64,000 nucleotides of DNA from Synechococcus sp. Tobar12-5m-g (lineage in GTDB: Bacteria > Cyanobacteriota > Cyanobacteriia > PCC-6307 > Cyanobiaceae): positions 44,496 through 108,495 of the forward strand of contig NZ_JAGQBB010000011.1 in NCBI RefSeq assembly GCF_024345415.1. Direction: 5' to 3'. The position numbers and the translations under genes were made by a program. The notes under the pieces are model-generated. The model made no database searches. It was not told where the DNA came from and saw nothing but the letters and a program-made list of their open reading frames with translations. Positions 36,524 through 45,642 of this stretch are shown here, in pieces (position 1 is the first letter of the stretch; every line of letters starts with the position of its first letter).

Positions 36524-37626
36524 GGGCGGCTAGGGGCCTGGCGCACGGCCAGACCACTGCGCAGTTGGGCGAGGTTGGCCAGGATGACCGAATCGGTGGA
36601 TTGCAGGCCGGACTTGAGGGGGTAGACCCCGTTCTGAAGGGTGCCGAGGCTGACAGACACCTGCACCGCCACCAAGGAGCCCGGCGGCGGTGGCGGCTCA
36701 ATCTCCCTGCCCAACCGCTGCCGGGCATCCTGGGGGCTCACGGCCAGAAAAACAAAGGTTTTGCCGGCCTGCAGCAGCACCGCCTGCTGAGGGATGGCGA
36801 GCAGGCGGCCCTGGGCGAATACGAGGGTAGCGTTGACGCGCTGGTTGTTGCGCAGGGCTCCATCGGCATTGCTGAACGTCGCCTTCACCAGCAGGGTCTG
36901 GCGTTGCTTGTCGAGGGAGGGGGCCACGAAACTCACCACCCCCCGGGCCACCAGCTCAGAGCGATCGGGGGCCCGCAGCAACACCGGCAGCCCCCGTTTC
37001 ACCCGGTAGGCATCCTCGCCAGCCACATCGAGGCGCACCCAGAGGCGTGAGTTGTCCACCACGCTGGTGACGGGGGTGCCGGCATTGACCACATCGCCGA
37101 GCTTGACGTTGATGGTGCCGATGAAGCCGGCGATCGGAGCGTTGACGTCCTTGTAGCCCAGGGTGGCCTTCGAGGCCTTGAAGGTGTCGCGGCTCTGGAT
37201 CGCCTGGGTGATGTAGAAATCGCGCTCCTTGGTGGACACAGCTCCCTGATCGTTCAGAAAGACGTAGCGCTCGGCATTGATGATGTCCTTGCGGGCTTCA
37301 GCCGCAGCGGAGTCGGTGGCCGCCTGCTGCTGCACCTGATCCAGGGTGAACAGCAGCTGGCCCGGCCTGACGGCCTGGCCCTCGGTCATCGGCATCGCCA
37401 CGATGCGGCCACTGATCTCGGCCGCCAGCTTCACCTCCCGGATCGCCTCCAGGGTGCTCTGGTAGTCGGCCGAATCCACAAACGGCAGAGTCCGGGGATT
37501 GACCAGCCGGACGGCGACAGGCGGCTGCACAGGAGGCGGCGCCGGAGCACAAGCCGGCAGGGAGACCAGCGCCAGCAGGGAGGAGGCCGCCAGAACGGGT
37601 ATGGGGTGCCGCAACGGGCTGGTCAC
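36520..37626 (-). CDS. RND periplasmic adaptor lipoprotein, module 1
   Basis: The 368-residue membrane fusion protein from GTG 37626 has a lipoprotein signal (LLALVSLPAC). The beta-barrel/lipoyl segments are TLEAIREVKLAAEISGRIV near residue 57 and a second lipoyl half APIAGFIGTINVKLGDVVNAG near residue 166. Between them is a helical hairpin (QQAATDSAAAEARKDIINAE). The C-terminal barrel contains LLAIPQQAVLLQAG. Upstream codons to 37689 are open, but the GTG gives the better signal peptide. It heads module 1 and overlaps the pump start by four bases. Confidence 0.9.
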   Translation of the reverse strand: MTSPLRHPIPVLAASSLLALVSLPACAPAPPPVQPPVAVRLVNPRTLPFVDSADYQSTLEAIREVKLAAEISGRIVAMPMTEGQAVRPGQLLFTLDQVQQQAATDSAAAEARKDIINAERYVFLNDQGAVSTKERDFYITQAIQSRDTFKASKATLGYKDVNAPIAGFIGTINVKLGDVVNAGTPVTSVVDNSRLWVRLDVAGEDAYRVKRGLPVLLRAPDRSELVARGVVSFVAPSLDKQRQTLLVKATFSNADGALRNNQRVNATLVFAQGRLLAIPQQAVLLQAGKTFVFLAVSPQDARQRLGREIEPPPPPGSLVAVQVSVSLGTLQNGVYPLKSGLQSTDSVILANLAQLRSGLAVRQAPSRP

Positions 37627-37718
37627 GAGTGCGATCCAGGTTGACGCACGACAGCTGCTGTGTCCACGTCTGCCGGCGCAGCGCAGCACTGGGAAGAAGT
37701 CGTTGCGACGAGGCGATC

Positions 37719-38003
37719 TCAGGGGCGCCCCCGGCTTCGTCCGCCTCGGGAGAACTTCTGGTGGTAGGCAGGATCGGAGTTGGAGGCCTGCAGCTGGCGC
37801 ACCGTCTCCAGGGTGAGGCCGGCAAAGGCCCCGAAGCCGCAGAAGATCCCGAAGAACAGGGCAAAGGTGCGCGGACTGACCTCCACCGGCGTGTTGGTCA
37901 CCACCGCATGCAACATCAGGGCCACGGCAGCCCCCAGGCCACTGCCGATCACCCCGGCCAGCAGGATCCGGCTCCCCCGCAGTGGTGGGGCCTGGGGGGC
38001 CAT
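37719..38003 (-). CDS. Small two-helix membrane protein of RND module 2
   Basis: The 94-residue protein has two hydrophobic helices (about residues 12-35, RILLAGVIGSGLGAAVALML; and 46-64, TFALFFGIFCGFGAFAGL) and a C-terminal basic tail (SRGGRSRGRP). It is a clear diverged paralogue of the 96-residue protein after the first pump: shared RILLAG(L/V)I, a TP-x-E turn, a glycine/cysteine second helix and a charged segment L/S-E-T/S-V/L-RQ. It overlaps the pump stop by one base, so it is probably co-translated. Function unknown. Confidence 0.68.
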   Translation of the reverse strand: MAPQAPPLRGSRILLAGVIGSGLGAAVALMLHAVVTNTPVEVSPRTFALFFGIFCGFGAFAGLTLETVRQLQASNSDPAYHQKFSRGGRSRGRP

Positions 38004-41000
38004 CAGGGGGTAGCCCCCTCGATCAGGGCTCCCTCCCCATCCCCCGGCAGTGGAGGCGTGGGAGGCGGCACCAGCTGTTTCACCACCACATAGAACACCG
38101 GCACCACCAGCAGCGACAGCACCGTGGCCACCAGCAGGCCACCGAACACCACCGTGCCCAGGGAGGACTGGCCCCGGGCACCGGCTCCACTCGCAAACAC
38201 CAGCGGCAGGAAGCCGAACAACGACGAGACGGCGGTCATGATGATCGGCCGCAGGCGGGAGCGGGCCGCCTCCCGGGCCGCCTCCAGGGCGCTGGCGCCA
38301 GAGGCCATGCGCTGGTTGGCCAGGTCCACGATCAGGATCCCGTTCTTCGCCGCCAGGCCGATCAGCATCACCAGCCCCACCTGGGCGTAGATGTTGAGCT
38401 CGTAGCCGCGGGCCCCCAGGAACACCAGGGCCCCGAGCATGGCGGTGGGCACCGTCATCAGGATGATCAGCGGATCGCTGTAGCTCTCGTACTGGGCCGC
38501 CAGCACCAGATACACCACCAGGATGCCGAGGGCGAAGATCACCACCGCCAGGGCCCCGGCACTCACCTCCTCCCGGGCGATGCCGGTCCAGTCGTAGCCG
38601 ATGCCGGGCACATCCAGCCCCTTGAACAGCCCAAGGATCCCCTTGATCGCCTGGCCCGAACTGCGACCCGGCGCCGCCGAGCCCTCCACCCGGATGGAGC
38701 GGAAGAGGTTGAAGCGGGGAATGATCGATGGGCCGGTGATCGGCTCCACCGTGATCACCTCGGCCAGCGGCACCGGCTCTCCTTTGGCATTCGTCACGAA
38801 GATGGCCTGGAGCCGCTGGGGCGTGGCACGGAAGGGGCCGTCTGCCTGCACATAGACCCGCCGCACCCGGCCCTCCTGAAAGGTGTCGTTGACGTAGGCG
38901 CCACCGAAGTAGAAGCTGAAGACCCGCATCGCCTGGCCGTAGTCGAGGCCGAGGGCGGCGAGCCTGTCCCGGTCCACCGTGATCGCCAGCTGGGGGGACT
39001 CGGCGCTGAACTGGGTGAACACACGGCTGAACAGGGGCCGGCCGTCCGGCCGCGCCTGGTTGGCCTTGCCGATCAGCTCAGCTGCCACCCCGGCGAACTG
39101 GGGCAGGTTGAGGGCCCCACCACTCTGGTCCAGAAGCTGGAACTCGAAACCGCCGGAGGCGCCATAGCCGGGGATCGAGGGGGGCTCCACCACGAACACC
39201 CGGCCGCCGTTGATCACCGAGAGCTTGCGGTTCAGCCGCTCCACGATCGCGTTCACCGACTGGTCCGCATCACCGCGGTCGTCCCAGTTCTTGGTGCCGA
39301 AGAAGAACAGCCCCCGGTTAGGGGCATTGCCATCGAGGCTGGCGCCGCTGAAGATCGCCGCCGCTGTGATGTCCTTTTCAGTCCGCAGGATTTCAGCAAC
39401 CTGGGCATTGACGCGGCTGGTTTTCTGCACCGAAGTGCCGTCGGGAGCTTGCACGAAGCCGATGGCGTAGCCCTGATCCTCCACCGGCACGAAGCCGGAA
39501 GGGATGGCGTTGAAGGCCACACCGGTCAGCACCACACCCCCCACCAACACCGACATCACCAACTTGCGGTGGCTCAGCACCCAGCCAAGGGCGCCGTCGT
39601 AGCGCCGCTCGAAGCCGGCATAGAAGCGGTTGAACCCCCTGAAGATCGGCGGGGTGAACCAGCCCAGGGCCAGGCCCAGCAGGCCGAACAGCGCGATTGG
39701 GAGGGGGTTGGCAAAGCCACCGCTTAGCAGCAACCCGTAGATGGCGCCGATCACCGCACCGGCGATGGCATAGGTGCGTCGGCCGGGGGGGGGGCTCTCC
39801 CGGGCCAGCAGCAGGGCGGAGAGCATCGGCGAAAACGTGAGCGCGTTGAAGGTGGAGATCGTTACCGCGAAGAGGATCGTGGCGGCGAACTGCTTGTAGA
39901 TCGTGCCGGTGGCGCCGGGGAAGAACAGCACCGGAAGGAACACCGCAAACAGCACCAGGGAGGTGGCGATCACGGCGCCGAACAGCTCGTTCATCGTGGC
40001 CATGGCGGCCGCCACGGCCGAGAGCCCCTCCTTCTTTTTGGTTGAGGTGTCCTCGATCACGGTGATGGCGTCATCCACCACCAGGCCGGCAGCCAGCACC
40101 AACCCGAACAGGGTGAGCTGGTTGAGCGAGAAGCCGAAGGCCTTCACGAAGGCGAAGGTGCCCACCAGGGCCACCGGAATGGCGATCCCCGGCACCATGG
40201 TGGCTTTCCAGTCCTGCAGGAACAGGAACAGGATCAGCACCACCAGCAGCACCGCATCCCGCAGGGCGCCGGTCACCCCCTGGATCGAGGCGTTGATGAA
40301 GTCGGTGTTGTCGTAGATGATCTCCTTTCGAATCCCCGGCGGCAGGGTGGCTTCGAAGGTGGCGATCACCTCCTTCACCCCATTGGACACCTCCAGGGCG
40401 TTGCTGCCGCTGAGCTGATACACCGCCAGGCCCACGGACGGCACGCCGCGCAGGTCGGTGGCCCCCACGTCGAAGCTTTCACCGCCCAGCTCGACGCGGC
40501 CCACGTCGCTCAGGCGGATCAGGCCCCCATCCGGGGTGGTGCGCAGAATCATGCGCTCGAATTCCTCGTTGGTGCGCAGCCGCCCCTGCAACTGCACGGT
40601 GAAGGTGAATTTCTGGCCATCGGGCGCCGGCGCACCGCCCACCCGGCCGGCCGGCACCAGGCGGTTCTGGGAACTGAGCGCCGCCACCACGTCGGCGGAG
40701 GTGAGCTTGTTGGCGGCCAGCCGATCGGGGTCGAGCCAGAGGCGGATCGCCAGCTGGCGGTTGCCGAAGTAGGCGATGCTACCCACTCCCCTCACCCGCC
40801 GCAGGGCATCGGTGAGCCCTTGATCAAGCAGGCCGCTGATCGTCTCGATGCTGAAGGGGTTGGCCGGGTCTTCGCTGACGAAGTTGGCCACCAGCAGGAT
40901 CGAATTGGAGGCCTGGTTGACCACCACCCCCGACTGGCGCACCTCCTCGGGGAGCTGGGGCTGGGCCAGGGCCACCCGGTTCTGCACGTTGACCTGGTTG

Positions 41001-41311
41001 ATGTCGCCGTCGGTGCCGCTGGCGAAGGACACCGTGATGGCGCTGGTGCCGTCGGCAGAACTGGTGGAGCTGATGAACTCCATGTTCTGGACGCCGTTGA
41101 TCTGCTGCTCCAGCACTGCGGTGACGCCCTGCTCGACGCTGAGGGCATCGGCTCCGTTGTACCGGGAGGTGACCTGCACGGTGGGCGGCGCGATGTCGGG
41201 CAGGTTCTCGATCGGCAGCAGGGGGATGGCGATCAGCCCGGCAAAGACGATCAGCAGGCTGCACACCACGGTGAGCACCGGCCGGACAATGAAATTGTTG
41301 GAAGCGGACAT
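38003..41311 (-). CDS. RND (HAE1) efflux pump, module 2
   Basis: This is a 1102-residue paralogue of the module 1 pump, with the same N-terminal pattern (FIVRPVLTVVCSLLIVFAG), the proton-relay D413-D414 in GLVVDDAITVIE and the TM10 segment GLAAKNGILIVDLANQ. It carries the same type of extra hydrophobic hairpin after TM6 (about residues 514-556). The periplasmic domains differ more between the two pumps than the membrane domains do, as expected for different substrates. It lies 10 bases downstream of its adaptor and overlaps the small membrane gene by one base. Confidence 0.93.
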   Translation of the reverse strand: MSASNNFIVRPVLTVVCSLLIVFAGLIAIPLLPIENLPDIAPPTVQVTSRYNGADALSVEQGVTAVLEQQINGVQNMEFISSTSSADGTSAITVSFASGTDGDINQVNVQNRVALAQPQLPEEVRQSGVVVNQASNSILLVANFVSEDPANPFSIETISGLLDQGLTDALRRVRGVGSIAYFGNRQLAIRLWLDPDRLAANKLTSADVVAALSSQNRLVPAGRVGGAPAPDGQKFTFTVQLQGRLRTNEEFERMILRTTPDGGLIRLSDVGRVELGGESFDVGATDLRGVPSVGLAVYQLSGSNALEVSNGVKEVIATFEATLPPGIRKEIIYDNTDFINASIQGVTGALRDAVLLVVLILFLFLQDWKATMVPGIAIPVALVGTFAFVKAFGFSLNQLTLFGLVLAAGLVVDDAITVIEDTSTKKKEGLSAVAAAMATMNELFGAVIATSLVLFAVFLPVLFFPGATGTIYKQFAATILFAVTISTFNALTFSPMLSALLLARESPPPGRRTYAIAGAVIGAIYGLLLSGGFANPLPIALFGLLGLALGWFTPPIFRGFNRFYAGFERRYDGALGWVLSHRKLVMSVLVGGVVLTGVAFNAIPSGFVPVEDQGYAIGFVQAPDGTSVQKTSRVNAQVAEILRTEKDITAAAIFSGASLDGNAPNRGLFFFGTKNWDDRGDADQSVNAIVERLNRKLSVINGGRVFVVEPPSIPGYGASGGFEFQLLDQSGGALNLPQFAGVAAELIGKANQARPDGRPLFSRVFTQFSAESPQLAITVDRDRLAALGLDYGQAMRVFSFYFGGAYVNDTFQEGRVRRVYVQADGPFRATPQRLQAIFVTNAKGEPVPLAEVITVEPITGPSIIPRFNLFRSIRVEGSAAPGRSSGQAIKGILGLFKGLDVPGIGYDWTGIAREEVSAGALAVVIFALGILVVYLVLAAQYESYSDPLIILMTVPTAMLGALVFLGARGYELNIYAQVGLVMLIGLAAKNGILIVDLANQRMASGASALEAAREAARSRLRPIIMTAVSSLFGFLPLVFASGAGARGQSSLGTVVFGGLLVATVLSLLVVPVFYVVVKQLVPPPTPPLPGDGEGALIEGATP

Positions 41312-41321
41312 CGGCGGACCC

Positions 41322-42428
41322 TTACTTCACCGTCACGGGCGTGCCGTGACGGAGGGTGAGCAGGTTGGTGGTGATGACCGGATTGTTGAGGCCCACCCCC
41401 TTCAGCACGGGGTATCGATTGTTCTGCAGGGGTCCGAGCTGCACCGGCACCTGCAGGGCGAAGGCGGCTCCGGGGGGCAGCTTGCGCAGCTCATCGAGTT
41501 TCGCCTTGCCCGGATTGCGCTCAAGGTCCTGGAAGCTTCCCGCCACGAACACGAAGCTCTGCCCCGCCGACTGGGTGACCGCGGCGAAGGGCACCGAGGG
41601 CAGCTCCCCGGTGGCCAGCTTCACCCGGGTCCGCAGCCGCAGGCCCGTGCGCAGGGCACCCGAAGGATTGGGGAATTCCGCCTTGAGCAGCAGCGACTGG
41701 GTGCCGGCGTTGACGGCGGGATCCACCGAATTCACGACTCCGGTGGCCAACAACCGGTTGCCCAGGGGTTCCTGCAACAGCACCGGCAGGCCAGGGCGCA
41801 CCCGGTCGGTGAAGGCACCGGGCACATCGATGCGGGCCATCAGGCGATCGTTGCGCACCACCTTGGTGAACGGCGCGCCGGCGGCGATCACATCGCCCTG
41901 CTTCACCTGCAGGTCGCTGATCACGCCGCTGATCGGAGCTGTGAGGTTGCTGAAGGAGAGATCGGCCTGGCGGGCCACCACGGCTTCCCGCGACTGGATG
42001 TACTGCGCCTGAAATTCATCACGCTGCAAGGAGCTGGCAGCGCCCTGGCGCACGAGGAACTCGAAGCGTTGGTAATTGAGCCTGTCCTTGTCACGCTTGG
42101 CGATCAGGCTGGCCAAATCAGCGCGCACCTGGGCCTGGTCGAGCACCAGCAGCAGCTGGCCCTGACGCACCCGATCCCCCTGGCGGATCAGCAGGCGCTC
42201 GATCCGCCCGGCCGCCTGGGCGGCCAGCTGCACCTCCTCAATCGCCTCCAGGGTGCTGATCGTGTCGACGTCGTTGCTGAAACGGCCCAGGGCCACCGGT
42301 TCGGTGGACACCTGCACCCTCCTCACCGGCTCGGGCTTGGGACCACCGCCACAGCCGGTGGCCACCAGGAGCACCGCCGCCAAAACGGCACCCGTTCCGA
42401 AGGACACGGAGCGGAGGGCAAGAATCAC
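41322..42428 (-). CDS. RND periplasmic adaptor lipoprotein, module 2
   Basis: The 368-residue adaptor from GTG 42428 has a lipoprotein signal (VLLVATGC). The lipoyl halves are TLEAIEEVQLAAQAAGRIE and TAPISGVISDLQVKQGDVIAAG, with the helical hairpin between them (QVRADLASLIAKRDKDRLN). Upstream GTG 42470 and TTG 42473 are possible starts, but 42428 gives a compact signal and the same length as the module 1 adaptor. This is the first gene of the two-module array, so transcription of all six genes could begin upstream of it. Confidence 0.9.
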   Translation of the reverse strand: MILALRSVSFGTGAVLAAVLLVATGCGGGPKPEPVRRVQVSTEPVALGRFSNDVDTISTLEAIEEVQLAAQAAGRIERLLIRQGDRVRQGQLLLVLDQAQVRADLASLIAKRDKDRLNYQRFEFLVRQGAASSLQRDEFQAQYIQSREAVVARQADLSFSNLTAPISGVISDLQVKQGDVIAAGAPFTKVVRNDRLMARIDVPGAFTDRVRPGLPVLLQEPLGNRLLATGVVNSVDPAVNAGTQSLLLKAEFPNPSGALRTGLRLRTRVKLATGELPSVPFAAVTQSAGQSFVFVAGSFQDLERNPGKAKLDELRKLPPGAAFALQVPVQLGPLQNNRYPVLKGVGLNNPVITTNLLTLRHGTPVTVK

Positions 42429-42738
42429 GCGGGCAGTGCTGGTTGAACGGATTCTGCTGGACGTTCCCACCAATCAGGTCCGGCGCGGTCGAGTCCCAGG
42501 ATTGTCCCCCATGGGGCCGGATCTCCCGCGTTCCCCACGCACCCAAGCGGATGAGCGATCGGTTCGAGTTCCAGGCCCAACGCCTGCCTCAGGCAATCAC
42601 CCCCCTGGCCGCCTGCGGCGCAACCCTGAGGATCCACAAGTCCGCAGATTCATAGAGCTGAGCAGGGCAAGCGCTCCGGTTCGCAGGCAACTCCGGTTCG
42701 TTTTCGCCTTCTAGAATGGGTTTTGCAGCCTTGCTTCG
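42429..42738. other. Intergenic region upstream of the RND array
   Basis: These 310 bases separate the divergent module 2 adaptor and the HdeD-like gene and must hold both promoters. Short ORFs are present but have no conserved character. I see no strong inverted repeat or repressor gene here, so how the pump array is regulated is not visible. Confidence 0.5.
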
Positions 42739-43332
42739 ATGACAGCCGAACCGGGCCAGCTGGAGAGACGGGCCAGGCAAGCAGGGCGCCTGCGGGGCTT
42801 CACCCGGGCCGAAGGCATCCTGATGCTCGTGCTGGGGGTGCTGGCCCTGGTGTTCCCGGTGGTGGCCTCGGCCTGGGTCACAGTGATGGTGGCTCTCGCC
42901 TTTCTGGTGGGTGGAATCGTGGGCTGGGTCAACAACCTCGCCCGGGCCCGCAGCCTCAGCCGCTGGCACTGTTTCTGGCGGCTGGTCGTCTCCACCCTGT
43001 TCCTGGTGGCGGGCCTGTGGATGCTGCTTCAGTTCAAGGCCGGCCTGATTCCCGCCGCTCTTCAGGTCAAGGCCCTGGCCACGGCGGTGGGCATCGTGTT
43101 TCTGGCCGAAGGGGCGGTGATGGCGATCGTGTCGCTCTCGAACCGCTCCACCGCCGGCTGGGCCTGGGGCCTGGTCAACGGCCTCGTGACCCTGGTGCTG
43201 GGTCTGCTGATTCTCTCGATGGGTCCCGCTGGCCTGCTGCAGGTGGTCGGGCTGCTGGTGGGCATCAGCTTCCTCTTCAGCGGCTTCGATCTACTGCGGT
43301 TCAGTGCCCGCTTCCACCACGAGGGTGAGTGA
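42739..43332 (+). CDS. HdeD-family (DUF308) membrane protein
   Basis: The 197-residue protein has six predicted helices in three similar hairpins, the architecture of the HdeD/DUF308 group. Segments GILMLVLGVLALVFPVVAS, WRLVVSTLFLVAGLWML and GLVTLVLGLLILSM show the repeated glycine-rich helix starts. HdeD is tied to acid resistance in E. coli, but in cyanobacteria its role is untested. The gene ends 8 bases inside the start region of the next gene, which suggests coupling. Confidence 0.8.
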   Translation: MTAEPGQLERRARQAGRLRGFTRAEGILMLVLGVLALVFPVVASAWVTVMVALAFLVGGIVGWVNNLARARSLSRWHCFWRLVVSTLFLVAGLWMLLQFKAGLIPAALQVKALATAVGIVFLAEGAVMAIVSLSNRSTAGWAWGLVNGLVTLVLGLLILSMGPAGLLQVVGLLVGISFLFSGFDLLRFSARFHHEGE

Positions 43333-45604
43333 TCTCTTCACCCATCAACGGGAGAGGGTCCTCAGCCGAATCGCCCCCCTCGCCGATCGGCTGCGGCCCC
43401 GCACGCTCGAGGAGTTCGTCGGTCAGGAGGCGATCCTGGGCCCCGGCCGCCTGCTGCGCCGCGCCATCCGCGCCGATCGGGTCGGCAACCTGATCCTGCA
43501 CGGCCCGCCCGGGGTGGGTAAAACCACCCTGGCCCGCATCATCGCCGGCACCACGCGGGCCCACTTCAGCAGCCTCAACGCCGTGCTCGCCGGGGTCAAG
43601 GACCTGCGCAGCGAAGTGGAGGCGGCCCAGCGGCGCCTCGGTGAGCACGGCCTGCGCAGCCTGCTGTTCATCGATGAGGTGCACCGCTTCAACAGCGCCC
43701 AGCAGGACGCCCTGCTGCCCTGGGTGGAGAACGGCACCGTCACCCTGATCGGCGCCACCACCGAGAATCCGTTCTTCGAGGTGAACAAGGCGCTGGTGAG
43801 CCGCTCGCGGTTGTTCCGGCTGCAGCCGCTCGAAACCGAGGATCTTCGCCAGCTTCTGGAGCGGGCCCTGGCCGACGGCGAGCGAGGCTATGGCACCCGT
43901 TCGGTGGTGCTGAGCAGCGAGGCCGCCGCCCACCTGCTGGATGTGGCCGGTGGCGATGCCCGCAGCCTGCTCAATGCCCTGGAGCTGGCGGTGGAGACGA
44001 CGGAGCCCGATGGGAACGGCGCCATCAGGATCGACCTGGCCATCGCTGAGGAGTCGATCCAGCAACGGGCCGTGCTCTACGACAAGCAGGGGGACGCCCA
44101 CTTCGACACGATCAGCGCCTTCATCAAATCGCTGCGGGGCTCCGACGCCGATGCGGCCCTGTTCTGGCTGGCCCGGATGGTGGAGGCGGGCGAAAACCCG
44201 CGTTTCATCTTTCGCCGCATGCTGATCGCCGCCGGAGAAGACGTGGGCCTGGCCGATCCCCAGGCGATCGTGGTGGTGGAGGCCTGCGCGGCGGCCTTTG
44301 AGCGGGTGGGGCTGCCGGAAGGGCTCTACCCCCTCGCCCAGGCCGCCCTCTATCTGGCCGGGGCCGAGAAGAGCAACAGCGTGCTGGGTTTCTTCGATGC
44401 CCTCAAGAGTGTGCGAACCGCCGCCAAGCAAACCGTGCCTTCGCCTCTGCGGGATGCCAGCCGCGATGGCCAGGCCTTCGGCGATGGGGTGGGCTACCGC
44501 TACCCCCATGCCTACGCCGAGCACTGGGTCGCCCAGACCTACCTGCCCGCCGTCCTGCAGGGGCAGGTGTTCTGGCAACCCGGTGGCCTGGGCTGGGAAG
44601 GCGCCCTGAAGGGACGCCTGCAGCAACGGCGGGCCGCCCAGCTCGCCGCTACCGCGGAAACCATGGCCGAAACCGGCACCATGGCGCTGGAGCCGCTGAG
44701 CAGCAGCCCGGACGATCCCCAGCTGGAGCGCTGGCTGCAACGGCAGGCAGCCGCCGAAGGGGAGAGGCTGGACCTCCTGCGCCAACGGTTCTGGCAGGGG
44801 GCCCGCTGGCAGCGCCACGACCGGGTGCTGGTGCTGGAGGCCCGCTCCCTGCTCTGGGCGCTCGATCCCCTCGAAGCCACGCCCGAAGGGGGCCTGGTGA
44901 TCACCGTGGCGCACCCCTCAGAGAAGGAGCGCCTCCAGGCACACCTGCAACTCCTCGATGCCCTCCGCCAGCCGCAACTGTGCGTGGTGCCACCGGAGCA
45001 TCCGGAAGCGCTGGCCGCCCAGCTGGGTGCGACCGAGCGCTTCGAATGGGTGGCGGCGCGCCAGCCCTTCCAGGGTCTTGGGGCAACCGGGCTGCGCCGC
45101 TGGGCGGAAACACTGACGGCTCTGGCCAGCGACAACGCCCAGCTGCGGCTGCTGTTCAGCGTTCCGTTGATCGGCCCGGCGGAAAGCCTGCTGGCCGTCC
45201 TGGGCGCCCCTGGCCGGCCTGGCGCCGAACCCACCGACACCCACCAGCGGCTGGAGGCCTGCCTGCCGCTGGAGCGGCAATGGCTGCAAGACGCTTCGGC
45301 CTCCGCCCAGGCGGTGATGCTGGGCCAGCTGGAGGCGCTGGGCTGGCAGGTGGCCGAGGAGGGTTGGCAAGAGCCGCTTCAACTCGCCTTGACCCCCGCC
45401 TTGGTGGAGCGTTGGTTTGGCGCCGAAGCCAGCTACCGGAGGGTCCTGGGCCAGGCGTTCGGGGTCTCCGAGATTGCCGCTCTGCAGGAATGCTTCGAGG
45501 CCAACCGCAACGCAAGCCTGCCCCAACGGCTCGACCACGGCCTGTTGATCGCCAGGTGGCCCGGGGAGGCCGCCATCAAAAAAGCCCCGACGAAGCGGGG
45601 CTGA
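43325..45604 (+). CDS. RarA/MgsA-type AAA ATPase with long C-terminal extension
   Basis: The N-terminal about 430 residues match RarA (replication-associated recombination protein): LRPRTLEEFVGQEAILGPG, Walker A GPPGVGKT at 60-67, Walker B LLFIDEVHRFNSAQQDALLPW, ATTENPFFEVN and the C-terminal AYRYPHAY-like segment (here VGYRYPHAYAEHWV). Residues about 450-759 are an extra region seen in cyanobacterial homologues, with strands such as RVLVLEARSLLWALDP and a methyltransferase-like look, function unknown. It starts at GTG 43325 (MSDLF); GTG 43304 is possible. The product probably acts at stalled replication forks. Confidence 0.85.
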   Translation: MSDLFTHQRERVLSRIAPLADRLRPRTLEEFVGQEAILGPGRLLRRAIRADRVGNLILHGPPGVGKTTLARIIAGTTRAHFSSLNAVLAGVKDLRSEVEAAQRRLGEHGLRSLLFIDEVHRFNSAQQDALLPWVENGTVTLIGATTENPFFEVNKALVSRSRLFRLQPLETEDLRQLLERALADGERGYGTRSVVLSSEAAAHLLDVAGGDARSLLNALELAVETTEPDGNGAIRIDLAIAEESIQQRAVLYDKQGDAHFDTISAFIKSLRGSDADAALFWLARMVEAGENPRFIFRRMLIAAGEDVGLADPQAIVVVEACAAAFERVGLPEGLYPLAQAALYLAGAEKSNSVLGFFDALKSVRTAAKQTVPSPLRDASRDGQAFGDGVGYRYPHAYAEHWVAQTYLPAVLQGQVFWQPGGLGWEGALKGRLQQRRAAQLAATAETMAETGTMALEPLSSSPDDPQLERWLQRQAAAEGERLDLLRQRFWQGARWQRHDRVLVLEARSLLWALDPLEATPEGGLVITVAHPSEKERLQAHLQLLDALRQPQLCVVPPEHPEALAAQLGATERFEWVAARQPFQGLGATGLRRWAETLTALASDNAQLRLLFSVPLIGPAESLLAVLGAPGRPGAEPTDTHQRLEACLPLERQWLQDASASAQAVMLGQLEALGWQVAEEGWQEPLQLALTPALVERWFGAEASYRRVLGQAFGVSEIAALQECFEANRNASLPQRLDHGLLIARWPGEAAIKKAPTKRG
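45578..45602 (-). terminator. Terminator of the DUF1400-like gene, inside the rarA 3' end
   Basis: AGCCCCG (45583-45589) pairs with CGGGGCT (45596-45602) over a 6-base loop. On the minus strand the stem is followed by T6 (45583-45578). It lies about 40 bases beyond the minus-strand gene stop and covers the last seven codons and first stop base of the plus-strand rarA gene. On the plus strand it lacks a T run. Confidence 0.8.
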
Positions 45605-45642
45605 AAGGCGGTGGGCGGCCGGCCGAAACCGGCCGGGGCTGG

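Noticed and set aside
37982..39727. 581-residue plus-strand frame over the second RND pump
   Set aside because: Antisense shadow of the pump gene with biased His/Gln/Arg composition and no domain. The same applies to the frame at 34664-36088.
42443..42655. 70-residue plus-strand ORF upstream of the HdeD-like gene
   Set aside because: The product has no helix, signal or conserved look and lies where both divergent promoters must be.
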